Origin: Hyphomicrobium sp.
GTDB lineage: Bacteria; Pseudomonadota; Alphaproteobacteria; Rhizobiales; Hyphomicrobiaceae
Length of the DNA: 11,430 bases
NCBI GenBank assembly: GCA_030598645.1
Contig: JAUVPN010000048.1
Span: 1-11,430, forward strand
Direction of reading: 5' to 3'
The notes under the pieces are model-generated. The model was not told where the DNA came from. It saw nothing but the letters and a program-made list of their open reading frames with translations, and made no database searches. The position numbers and the translations under genes are program-made. Within the stretch, counting starts at the first letter, position 1, and each line of letters begins with the position of its first letter. Shown one piece after another: positions 1 through 8,000 of the stretch.

Positions 1-453
1 GCCAAGGTTTCCCGTTCACAGCTCTTCCAGCGTCTGGCCAACATTCCGAGTTGTGTGATCGGTTTGGAGCCCGGCGCGGGCGCGCATCATATCGCCCGTC
101 GCCTGCTGGCACTCGGACATGACGTGCGGTTGGTTCCGGCACAGTACGTCAAGCCGTTTCTCAAGGGGCATAAGAACGATTATCGCGACGCTGAAGCGAT
201 CGCCGAGGCAGTACAACGCCCGACGATGAACTTCGTGACTGTCAAGACGCCAGAGCAAAGTGACCTGATGACGTTGCATCGTGTGCGCTCCCGGCTCGTT
301 TGCCAGCGCACCGGGTTGCTCAATCAGATCCGTGGGATATTGATCGAACGAGGGATCGCTGTGCGCCAAGGCGCTATGCGCTCGAGCACATGGAAAAGAT
401 GCTGGAGTGGGACTCGGCCTCTCGCCTCTCGATTTGAACTCTACATAGCCTAG
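1..453 (+). pseudogene. IS110-family transposase fragment (DEDD type), truncated at both ends
   Basis: The frame is open from base 1, so the true start lies left of the window. The translation matches the N-terminal DEDD (RuvC-like) part of IS110-family transposases: a GLEP..GAHH segment whose Glu (bases 67-69) fits the second acidic catalytic position, then VKPFLKGHKNDYRDAEAI, whose two Asp codons (178-180 and 187-189) fit the later acidic positions, then the helical stretch ending LLNQIRGILIERGIAVRQG. IS110 transposases are usually about 300-400 residues with a C-terminal serine-containing Transposase_20 domain. Here family similarity stops at about base 373, and an unrelated tail runs to a stop at 451-453. 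The first acidic residue and the whole C-terminal domain are absent from the window, so it should be inactive unless complemented. No element end was seen. Confidence 0.85.
375..437 (+). other. Possible C-terminal tail of an unknown gene fused after the IS110 fragment
   Basis: Just after the point where the transposase similarity ends, the third frame reads YALEHMEKMLEWDSAS and reaches TGA at 435-437. Most of its codons end in G or C, as in the coding regions nearby, and the peptide looks like an amphipathic protein terminus. I do not recognise the family. It may be the 3' end of a gene joined to the transposase remnant by recombination, or chance. The piece is too short to decide. Confidence 0.25.
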
Positions 454-509
454 ACCTCCGCATGCCGACGTGACAGACTAGTGATTGTAGAGCAGCGAAC
501 GAGAACCCA

Positions 510-1928
510 ATGGAAGTGTCCAAACTGGAGCCGCTGGGGCGGGATCAAATCTTCGGGCTCTGTGCCATGGGCTTGGCGGTATTGGTCATTGCCAACGATT
601 TTACCGCCTTATCAGTGGCGTTGCCGTCGATCGAAAGGGATTTTGCTTCCGACGTTACAACCGTGCAGTGGGTTATTAATGGCTACGGCTTGGTGTTCGG
701 CGTTCTCATCGTTACTGGCGGGCGGCTCGCCGACATGTTCGGTCGGCGACGGATATTCTTTCTTGGAACTGCTATTTTTGCAATTTTTTCGTTTATTGGT
801 GGCTTGGCGAGCGATGTGTGGATGTTGCTCGTGGCGCGTGGGATCATGGGTATCGGGGGGGCAATGATGTGGCCCGCGATCTTGGGCATGACCTACGAGC
901 TCATCCCAAAGCGCGCTGCGCTGGCGGGCGGCCTAATATTGGGTGCAGCAGGATTCGGTAACGCTGTTGGACCGCTGTTGGGTGGCGCCCTAACAGACGG
1001 GTTAAGCTGGCGATGGATCTTCTTTGTCAACGTCCCTGTTGCAGCTATTGCGATCTTTGTCGTCTGGCAGATCTTACCGGATGACAAGCCGGATGCAGCG
1101 CGTGAGCGTATCGACTATGGTGGAGTGGCGGCGCTGTCTGTTGGTCTCTTTTCCCTACTTTTGGCACTTGATCTGGTGGTTGATCTTGGCTGGACCTCTC
1201 CTGCTATACTCGGGCTTTTTGCGGCGTCGGCGCTATCGCTTGCGGGATTTGGATTTATTGAGCGTTATGCGGGGAAGTGGGCACTGATCCCGCCCGACGT
1301 GATGGCGAATCGGGTTTTTTTTGCGGCCGGTCTTGCGACGCTGTTGATGTCTGCCATTTTCTTCGCGGCGCTTTTGTATCTTCCACAATTTATGTCAAAG
1401 GAACTGGGTTTTTCAGCCATGACATCCGGGGCGGGCCTTCTACCGATGATGGGTGTCTTTGCGCTGACCTCCTTCGCGGCTGGGCCGCTGTATGAGTATG
1501 TCGGAGCAAAAATTGTTGTCACGAGCGGAGCGGTTTGCCTGGCTCTTGGCATGTTGCTCTTGTCACGCCTGATAGAAACAGCGAGCTATTGGGACCTCGT
1601 GCCGGGCATGGTGGTGCTGGGGATCGGTATTGGGTTGTTCTATTCCTCCATTACCACGGCTGCGATTACCGCTGTAGCGCATGAGCGAGCGAGCCTTGCA
1701 GGTGCCATCGTCTACATGTTTCAGATCGCCGGGGGGGCTATCGGGTTGGGGCTTAATACGGCACTGGTCGCAATGGCGCCGACGTTACCTGAGGGCATCA
1801 GCATTGCCTTTTCGGTGGATGCCGGACTGGCCTTGTGTGGTGTTATCGTGTCTGCGCTTTTTGTTGGCGGGAAGCTCACTCGGGAGCAAATTCACGCACT
1901 GGTGCACCGGCATCGTGCCCACGGATGA
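510..1928 (+). CDS. MFS drug/metabolite exporter, DHA2 (14-helix) type
   Basis: This 472-residue inner-membrane protein is predicted to be a proton-driven exporter of the EmrB/QacA branch of the major facilitator superfamily. Visible signatures are the TM1 motif NDFTALSVALPSI (about residues 29-41), with an Asp in the position usual for this branch; motif A, GGRLADMFGRRR (70-81), between TM2 and TM3; the glycine-rich antiporter motif C region GAAGFGNAVGPLLGGAL (145-161); and WRWIFFVNVP (167-176). Hydrophobic segments are consistent with 14 helices, and the short C-terminus is basic. Length is normal for DHA2. The ATG at 510 is the first start after an in-frame stop at 471-473, with only a weak GAGA ribosome site. 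No intact regulator or periplasmic adaptor gene is adjacent. The substrate cannot be read from sequence. The gene has three long single-base runs (G7, T8, G7). Confidence 0.9.
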   Translation: MEVSKLEPLGRDQIFGLCAMGLAVLVIANDFTALSVALPSIERDFASDVTTVQWVINGYGLVFGVLIVTGGRLADMFGRRRIFFLGTAIFAIFSFIGGLASDVWMLLVARGIMGIGGAMMWPAILGMTYELIPKRAALAGGLILGAAGFGNAVGPLLGGALTDGLSWRWIFFVNVPVAAIAIFVVWQILPDDKPDAARERIDYGGVAALSVGLFSLLLALDLVVDLGWTSPAILGLFAASALSLAGFGFIERYAGKWALIPPDVMANRVFFAAGLATLLMSAIFFAALLYLPQFMSKELGFSAMTSGAGLLPMMGVFALTSFAAGPLYEYVGAKIVVTSGAVCLALGMLLLSRLIETASYWDLVPGMVVLGIGIGLFYSSITTAAITAVAHERASLAGAIVYMFQIAGGAIGLGLNTALVAMAPTLPEGISIAFSVDAGLALCGVIVSALFVGGKLTREQIHALVHRHRAHG

Positions 1929-2403
1929 TGGAGCGTTGACGAAACGGAAAGTTCCCAACGTTCGCAAAGTCGGGACTGGAGATATTATTAGGGTAGTGCT
2001 GGGACTGGCCTAAAGGTGCGGTCGTCTTGACAGGAGAGACGGTTACCACAAGGATCGCCGAAAAGATCGTTGAATGCTCTTTGAGTTTTAACGCAACTGC
2101 TTTTACGCGATGGACAGGAAAGACGCCAAGTAAGCTGAGAGAGCATTCGTGAAAAACCCTGCTGTTGCTGGCACAACGATCAGAGCATCCTTGCCACGCG
2201 TTTGACTTAAGACCCTCCAGGCCGGCCCCGAAGAGTTCGCCTTCGTAGTGAGCTGCGTGACTAATGTTATTAAGGAACGCTGAGACCAGCGCACCGAAGG
2301 AATGAAACAGAATAAGATGCCTTAACAAAGCAGGGGGAGGGCATGATTGGTCGACGCCGCGGCAGAAGTAGCCTCACCTCATCTCATCGGTGCAACTGGC
2401 GCG
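1929..2403. other. Gene-poor gap between the exporter and marC
   Basis: About 475 bases without an intact gene, between two convergent genes. A minus-strand open frame of 150 codons crosses it but also overlaps the end of the exporter, has no recognisable domain and looks like chance. The only readable content is the AraC-like remnant at 2018-2152, listed separately. I saw no good intrinsic terminator for either convergent gene. Confidence 0.6.
2018..2152 (+). pseudogene. Possible remnant of an AraC-family regulator C-terminus
   Basis: This frame is bounded by stops at 1994-1996 and 2150-2152. It ends with AFTRWTGKTPSKLRE, close to the pattern that closes AraC/XylS-type DNA-binding domains (an AF.RWTGKTPSEYR-like ending of the second helix-turn-helix). 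The preceding IAEKIVECSLSFNAT fits the second helix-turn-helix only loosely, and nothing upstream encodes the rest of the domain. If real, it is a decayed 3' end of a regulator, possibly once paired with the neighbouring exporter. The match rests on about a dozen residues and could be coincidence. Confidence 0.3.
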
Positions 2404-3075
2404 CTAGGACGCAGAAGTGGCAGCACGTAAGTCTGGATAGTGCGAATCAATTATGTTTACGACACCAGTCATTATCATTTCGACGGCCACTGCTGCGAGT
2501 ATAATGGCCATGATACGAGTAATGATATTCATACCGGTCTCACCCAAAAGCTTGGCAATAGCGCCGGCGAAACGCAATCCCACCCAAATCAGTAATCCCA
2601 AACCCAGTATGACCGGCACCATCGTTGCAATTTCGCCAACGTCGTCGAGCTGATGCGCGAATACTATGGCAGTGACGATGGCACCTGGACCGATTGTGAG
2701 CGGAATTGAGAGTGGTACAACAGCGATATTGCTCTTCTTTTTTCGACCCTCTGAAGCTGCTTTCGCGTCGCCAGCAGGTGGCTCGTCCGACCTCATCATG
2801 GCGAGCGCGATACCCAGTATGATAACCCCGCCGGCAACACGAAATGACGGCACATGAATACCGAACACGTTGAGCACTTCTTCTCCGAGCAATGTCGCAA
2901 CCAGGGCTGTCAGCGTCACTGTACCGGCGACGATCAATGCGGTTCGGTTGCGCTCAGCATCGCTGTAACCTTTTGTCATGCTCAAAAAGATGGGAATGCC
3001 ATAAAGCGGATTGACTAAAGCCAATATGGCCGCGAGGAATTTTAGAAATACATCCTCATGAAAAAATTCCAACAC
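2404..3075 (-). CDS. MarC-family integral membrane protein (UPF0056)
   Basis: This 223-residue protein has about six predicted membrane segments (about residues 10-30, 44-64, 78-94, 117-139, 150-170 and 183-206). It carries the hallmarks of the MarC/UPF0056 family: an NP dipeptide in the first helix (ALVNPLYGIPIF, 20-30) and the conserved PLSIPLTIGPGAI segment (121-133) opening the second half. A charged, lysine-rich cytoplasmic loop (RSDEPPAGDAKAASEGRKKK, 95-114) links the halves. Length is typical. The family's function is unsettled: the E. coli namesake was once tied to multiple antibiotic resistance, but that link was withdrawn. The start is GTG at 3075, supported by a GAGGA ribosome site seven bases upstream. 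It stands alone on the minus strand and converges on the exporter. Confidence 0.9.
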   Translation of the reverse strand: MLEFFHEDVFLKFLAAILALVNPLYGIPIFLSMTKGYSDAERNRTALIVAGTVTLTALVATLLGEEVLNVFGIHVPSFRVAGGVIILGIALAMMRSDEPPAGDAKAASEGRKKKSNIAVVPLSIPLTIGPGAIVTAIVFAHQLDDVGEIATMVPVILGLGLLIWVGLRFAGAIAKLLGETGMNIITRIMAIILAAVAVEMIMTGVVNIIDSHYPDLRAATSAS

Positions 3076-3082
3076 ACCAATG

Positions 3083-3087
3083 TCCTC
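3083..3087 (-). promoter_or_regulatory. Ribosome binding site deciding the GTG start of marC
   Basis: Read on the minus strand, GAGGA lies seven bases before the GTG at 3075-3073. The codon right after it is a TTG with worse spacing, so this site favours GTG. Confidence 0.6.
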
Positions 3088-3095
3088 GCATCACT

Positions 3096-3125
3096 ATTTT
3101 GCGCCAGTCTAAGGGATGACTTCAA
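3096..3125 (-). promoter_or_regulatory. Weak sigma70-like promoter candidate for marC
   Basis: On the minus strand, TTGAAG (3125-3120) and CAAAAT (3101-3096) are separated by 18 bases. Each matches four of six consensus positions. Transcription from it would start almost at the ribosome site, leaving a very short leader. Alphaproteobacterial promoters are poorly predicted by the E. coli consensus, so this is tentative. Confidence 0.2.
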
Positions 3126-3153
3126 GGAAGGCACCAATATGAAATAAGGAAAA

Positions 3154-3179
3154 CTGAGACGTGATTTTTGACGTCTCAG
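3154..3179 (-). terminator. Perfect 9-bp hairpin upstream of marC, terminator-like on the minus strand
   Basis: CTGAGACGT (3154-3162) and ACGTCTCAG (3171-3179) are exact inverted repeats around an 8-base loop. On the minus strand the stem is followed by TTTTCCTTATTT, a modest U-rich tail like that of an intrinsic terminator. It could end transcripts arriving from the 3331-3591 region before they reach marC, or it could be an operator or leader structure for marC. The plus-strand side has no T tract. Confidence 0.45.
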
Positions 3180-3330
3180 CCGAAGCAAGGCTTGTAAAAC
3201 TTTGGTGGGATTTTGCCAATCACATTTCAATTTACTTTCCGAGTAATGACGGTTGCCGAATGCCGCGGAAAGGTTTGACGGAAATGAGGAACGCCGAGTC
3301 TTCGGGATGCTCTATGGTTCACCAGTTTGA

Positions 3331-3591
3331 CTAGGACGCTTTCATCATCTGCCAATCCGCCTCACGTGCTACAATAGTCTCGCAATTCGGCAGTAACGCG
3401 GGAAGAGTGAGGACGCGGCTCATATCGGTTCCACGCGCATCCATTTCATCCGCCGTGAATGAAGAGCGCAGCATCGGCATTGGGCTTATGGTTTTATGCC
3501 CATCGGCAACGTTGTCGACCACGAACAGGGCACCCACAGCAGTAGGTGGAGAGGATAATAATAACCGTTGCAATGGGCCACTAGGAGACAA
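3331..3591 (-). CDS. Doubtful small ORF of unknown function
   Basis: An 86-codon minus-strand frame. The only start at its 5' end is TTG, with no clear ribosome site; the first ATG codons lie about 37 residues in. The translation has a hydrophobic stretch, VGALFVVDNVADG, and a C-terminal RVLTLPALLPNCETIV segment that look protein-like, but I cannot name a family. A shorter plus-strand frame overlaps it and looks less like a protein. The terminator-like hairpin about 150 bases downstream on the same strand gives slight support. It may be a remnant of a larger gene or noise. Confidence 0.2.
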   Translation of the reverse strand: MSPSGPLQRLLLSSPPTAVGALFVVDNVADGHKTISPMPMLRSSFTADEMDARGTDMSRVLTLPALLPNCETIVAREADWQMMKAS

Positions 3592-3680
3592 TGTGTAGCG
3601 TCACCCTTTGATGCGACGGGAGCATGTCGTGGGCTTGCGTGGTATGTTGCTTTAAGACCTCTTTCAGAATTGGGCGATTA

Positions 3681-3686
3681 GGGGAG
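3681..3686 (+). promoter_or_regulatory. Ribosome binding site fixing the SDR start at 3693
   Basis: GGGGAG lies six bases before the ATG at 3693. The same frame is open back to an ATG at 3624, but the extra 23 residues there do not look like an SDR N-terminus, whereas the nucleotide-binding strand follows directly after 3693. Confidence 0.75.
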
Positions 3687-3692
3687 ACCGCG

Positions 3693-4457
3693 ATGCAGAT
3701 CGATTTTAGAGACAAGCGCGTGCTCGTGACGGGAGGTGCGCGTGGCATCGGACGAGGAACCGTCAAGGCGTTCCTCGAGGCCGGGGCTCGGGTGGCTGTT
3801 AATGGGCGGACGGCTGAATCTACGGCCGCTGGAATTGCAGCGCTCGGAGATAGTGAGAGGCTGTTAGCTGTGCCCGGCGATATCGGCACGGCGACGGGTT
3901 GTGAGGCTGTTGTAAGTATGGCGATTGAGACCCTGGGCGGCCTTGACGTGCTGGTCAATAGCGCTGGTGTCGGGAAGGTCGGGCTGATCGAGGATATCGA
4001 CGAGGCGTTCTGGGATGAGATGCTCGATGTGAACTTGAAGGGAACATTCTTCTGCATACGATGGGCGCTTGCAGCACTGCGCAAAAGCAACGGTAACATC
4101 GTCAACCTGGCGTCCGACGCCGGCCTAATGGGCGATGTAAGTAGTGGGGCTGTCTATTGCGCGTCGAAGGGCGGCATTGTCAACATGACCCGTGCGATGG
4201 CGCTAGAACTCGCGCCGATTGTACGCGTTAATTGCGTATGTCCAGGCTTCGTGGATACTGACATGGTGCGCCTTAACCCCGATGGAACACGAGCGTCCAC
4301 GAAAGAATTAGAGGAGATGGAAGCATATGCCCCTATGGGACGCATCGCGACACCTGGCGAAATCGCCACAGCAATTCTCTATCTGGCTTCTGATCACGCT
4401 CTGTTTGTAACCGGCGCGGCATTTCAAATCGACGGCGGCTCGACAGCCGGTCATTGA
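3693..4457 (+). CDS. SDR-family NAD(P)-dependent oxidoreductase (classical type)
   Basis: From the ATG at 3693 the product has 254 residues, the normal size of a classical short-chain dehydrogenase/reductase, a soluble cytoplasmic Rossmann enzyme that interconverts alcohols and ketones. Visible motifs are TGGARGIG for cofactor binding (13-20), D63 in the PGD adenine-pocket segment, NSAG in place of the usual NNAG (89-92), the structural Asn N114, and the catalytic set S141, Y155 and K159 (YCASK). The Ser-to-Tyr spacing is one residue longer than in FabG. The PG motif and C-terminal VTGAAFQIDGGS are intact, so the gene looks complete and functional. Arg17 and Arg39 (VNGRT) suggest NADP(H) preference. 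Substrate is unknown; FabG-like or glucose-dehydrogenase-like labels would be guesses. It stands alone, with no operon partner. Confidence 0.9.
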   Translation: MQIDFRDKRVLVTGGARGIGRGTVKAFLEAGARVAVNGRTAESTAAGIAALGDSERLLAVPGDIGTATGCEAVVSMAIETLGGLDVLVNSAGVGKVGLIEDIDEAFWDEMLDVNLKGTFFCIRWALAALRKSNGNIVNLASDAGLMGDVSSGAVYCASKGGIVNMTRAMALELAPIVRVNCVCPGFVDTDMVRLNPDGTRASTKELEEMEAYAPMGRIATPGEIATAILYLASDHALFVTGAAFQIDGGSTAGH

Positions 4458-5013
4458 AATTGCGAGTGGCTTTTAAGGAACCAAAGTACTGTCGCCGGTA
4501 AAGTTTATGAGGGAAATTAGAGTCGGCTTTGTGAGCCTCGAGGTCGTTCTCGGGTAAGCCACGGCGGCACTTCCAAACGAGTAAGACGCTACACTGGCAC
4601 ATTGATTGACGGTGAAATTGATCGTCGTCCTGGCTGTGGTGGTGGGGCATGAGTGTGAAGTCGTCGGCAAGCTACTCCAGTTTTCTCAATTGAAAAATAC
4701 AGTTCCCGGCTTTGGTTGCACGGACTGCTTGCTTTGCGAGAGTTACCTCCTGGCGTCCGCCTCGTCTTGAACTGAAGGTCCGCGTGAAAGTTGCGCATCC
4801 GATACATTCTTCTGATCCAATGAAGATAATGTCCGCTCTAAGGGGACGAGCGGTTGTGCTATGTTTGATTTGAGATTTTTTCAAGTCTTACCAAACACCG
4901 AACGAGCAGGCCCGAAACCATCGGCACACTTTATTAACCGTTTTGCAAAATCAAATAATACTGTTCCACTTTCAAAGCACGCGACCCAACTCTAGTTGGG
5001 TCAATCAGAGACG
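4458..5013. other. Gene-free gap between the SDR and cyclase genes
   Basis: About 550 bases between two convergent genes. The frames in it are short, have no recognisable domains and lack convincing ribosome sites. A stretch at 4594-4608 (TGGCAC, five bases, TTGA) is close to a sigma54 -24/-12 promoter but misses the -12 GC and has no gene downstream. The only clear structure is the hairpin at 4983-5002. Confidence 0.6.
4983..5002 (-). terminator. Hairpin just after the cyclase stop codon
   Basis: GACCCAAC (4983-4990) and GTTGGGTC (4995-5002) form a perfect 8-bp stem with a 4-base loop, 11 bases beyond the TAA of the minus-strand cyclase gene. Position and stem fit a transcript end or 3'-stabilising structure. 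No U tract follows on the minus strand, so it is a weak intrinsic terminator at best. Confidence 0.5.
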
Positions 5014-8000
5014 TTAAATGAGCTTCTGGAGCAACTCTTTTGCATCTCTAACATCCAGCATGTCGGATCCTTCTTTGAACCAGTCGACAACTGGTCGAAG
5101 CTGATCATGTGCCTTGGTTCGCAACCCTTGTTCAGCGCACAGTCTTGCTTGGCTCACGGAGGTTCGAAGTTCCCAATATTTCGCGCCCTGCGCCTGGGCG
5201 ATCTTTAGAGATTGTTGATATACTTCTTTGGTTTCTGCCATTGCGTCTGCGCCTTTCAAGCGTGATAACCAGAGTCCTTTGAGGCGAAGAAGTTCCGGCT
5301 TGTACCAGTGCTCATTGGTTTGTTGACTAGCCAAAAGAGCCTGTTCAATCATCTCCAGTGCTTCGAGATATCTTCCACTTGCAGCATAGGTCTGAGCCAA
5401 CTGCCCCAAAACCATTGGTGTATCCAGTGACGTGCCCGTTGCCTCTAGTCCCTCCAAACCTTGGCGCAGTTTAAAAATTGCACGCTCATGATCGCCCATT
5501 TGTGACAAAGACCAACCTTCTTGGGTGTGTGCACACGCTAGCCACATCGGCAGTTTGTATTCCTCAGCGATCGCGGAGAGTTCAGCCGTTCCGTTCTGAA
5601 AACCGACTAAGTCGCCGCGACAAAAGCAAAGTCGAATCGATCCGAAAAACAACGAATAGGCGACCGTATGGAGATGGTTGCTCTGTCTGGCCGTATCAAT
5701 TGAGTCATTAACAAACTCTATGGCTTGATCTGCGTAACCAAGCAGATGAAGCGTGTTTGACAAGAAAGCCATGGCGCCGGCTTTGGAGTGTTGTCCAAAC
5801 TGGTAGGTTAGTGAGTCATGCTCTTCTGGTCGATATAGCGCTATTGATTTCCTAAAATGCTCTGCGGCAGCATTAAGTTGGCCTTGATAAAACAAAACAG
5901 CCGCCAAAATGCGGTGACCAACGACTTTTGCCCCTGTTTGCTCCTCGACATTGGCAAGCTCAAGGAACCGGTCGGCGTGACGCAGCACATCGCTGCGGCC
6001 ACCACCTTTGATACACCTGTACACCCACGGTCCGTAAAAAACCGGGAACAGTAGTTTAGGGTCCCGAACGTGAGCAGAAAGCTCGCGCATTCGATCGAAT
6101 GCTCTCACAGTTTGGGGGGCACCGTAGCCTTTTGCTGGTATTAGTGAACCAGCCAACAAGGTTTGTAGCTCAAGTTCCTGGCGATCCCGGTCGGCGGTTT
6201 CTTCCCGCTTTTGAAGAATGCTTATGGCTTGAGATGTGTGAGCGATAGCTTCGATATTGGCCGAACGTTGCGAAGCTTGTTCTCCTGCCAACTGCCAATA
6301 GGTGATAGCCCTGTCAGTGTAACCAGCTTCCGTAGCGTGGTGGGCGAGCAATTCCGGAACCGCCTTTTGATGGCTTTCGAGTGTATCGCTCAGTTTGGCG
6401 TGAATCGCTTGTCGACGGGTTTTGAGCAGGCTTTCGTAAGCTGCATCGCGCACAAGTGCATGCTTGAATAGGAAGTGTGCCTGTGGAGGCAGTCCGCGCC
6501 GGAAAATTAGTTCTGCCGAGATCAAACGATCAAGCGCATCCTGAAGTTCCTGATCCTCAAGTGGAGAGATTTGCGCGAGTAGATGGTATTCAAATTCTCT
6601 GCCAATGCAGGCGGCCATTTGTGCAACTTCCTTGACCGGCTGTAGACGATCGAGCCGAGCCATCAGAGAGTCATGCAACGTTGACGGTATGGCCAAATGG
6701 CTAATGGGACCGATCAATGAAAATCCGGTCTCATCTTCCCTAAGTCCGCCAGACTCAAGGACGGATTTCGTCAACTCCTCAACAAATAGAGGAACTCCAT
6801 CCGTCTTGGCAGCGATTTCATCAAGTAAATCATTTGGTAGACTCTTACCCTTCGTCAGCTTGAGTATCAGGCTCGTTATTTGCTCACGACCGAGCCGGTT
6901 CAGGACAAGCTTTGTGACTATGGGATGTCCACTGAAGCCGTGCTCAAAAGTTGGCCTTGCCGTGAGCAACATGAAGAGCCTCGCGTCCGACATTTGGTCC
7001 AGACAGAGGTCAACCAGTTCGAGGGTTGTCGCATCGATCCAGTGCACGTCTTCAAGAACCAACAAGACCGGCTTTTCGCGCGCCCTACTCATCAGATCTT
7101 CGACTAATGCATGCAACGTTTTTATCCGTAGCTGTTGAGGCTCAAGATTCAAGTGTCCGTAGCGCGCGTCTGTCTCAAGCCCGAGTAAGGCGCCGATGAA
7201 TTGAGCACTGCCACTCACCAAAGAGGCTTCTAGCTTGTCCAACTTATCGTCATTGCTATCACCTGGTTTTATCTCTGCGGCATGGGTGAGCTGTTGGATT
7301 ACAGGGTAAAGCGCGGAATCCGTGTGGTAGGGGGAACATTGAATACTGATGCGAGTATGAGAATCCTCTTCTACAGCGTCCAACACAGCGCGGGTTATGC
7401 GAGATTTGCCGATTCCCGCTTCGCCAGTTAGTAACAACAATTGGCCTTCACCCGATTTGGATTGTCTCCAACGGTCCATCATGATGCCAAGCTCGTGGTC
7501 ACGACCGACCATTTCGGCAACGGTTCCGGATGAGCGCGCCTCAAACCGACTTTCAACCGCTCGCTCAGCGTTCACAATGAAGGCCGCTGTCTCTCCGGAA
7601 ATGCCTTTTAGGTGATGACCGCCCAGATGGGTTAAGTCGAAAAGCTGCCCGATTAAGCGCCGTGTCGCATCTGCGATCACGACTTGTCCGGGCCTTGCAA
7701 GGCCTTGCATACGAGCAGCCAAATTTGGTGTTGAGCCCAGAACAGCCTCTTCCTGTGCAGCACCCTGACCGATCAGGTCCCCAACCACGACGAGCCCGGT
7801 CGCAACACCGGCGCGTGCTGATAGCTGTTGGCCTGCTGACGTCTTTATCTCCGTTATTGTTTTCATTATTTTGGTCCCGGCGCGCACAGCTCGCTCGGCA
7901 TCATCCTCATGAGCTCGTGGCCAGCCAAAATAGCAAAGCACGCCGTCCCCCATGTACTTGGCGATGTGGCCGTCGAACCGCGTCACCACCCCGGCCACTG

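Larger units (their letters stand above)
3076..3692. other. Divergent intergenic region between marC and the first SDR gene
   Basis: About 600 bases separate the two divergent starts. It holds the marC ribosome site, the promoter candidate, the 9-bp hairpin and one doubtful minus-strand frame (3331-3591), each listed separately. No RNA gene or mobile-element end was seen. Confidence 0.6.

Noticed and set aside
16..369. 117-codon minus-strand frame over the transposase fragment
   Set aside because: It is the antisense shadow of the transposase frame, which has clear family motifs.
1876..2328. 150-codon minus-strand open frame
   Set aside because: It overlaps the 3' end of the exporter in antisense, has no recognisable domain or ribosome site, and its composition is unlike a protein.
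3624..3692. N-terminal extension of the first SDR to the ATG at 3624
   Set aside because: The extra residues do not match SDR N-termini, and a strong ribosome site supports the start at 3693.
4594..4608. Sigma54-like promoter (TGGCAC, five bases, TTGA)
   Set aside because: The invariant GC of the -12 element is missing and no gene lies downstream on that strand before the convergent cyclase gene.
4862..4902. Possible nod-box-like AT-rich motif (GATTT..ATTTTTT..TTACCAAAC)
   Set aside because: It matches only parts of the nod box consensus, with the conserved blocks missing or wrongly spaced, and no nodulation gene follows.
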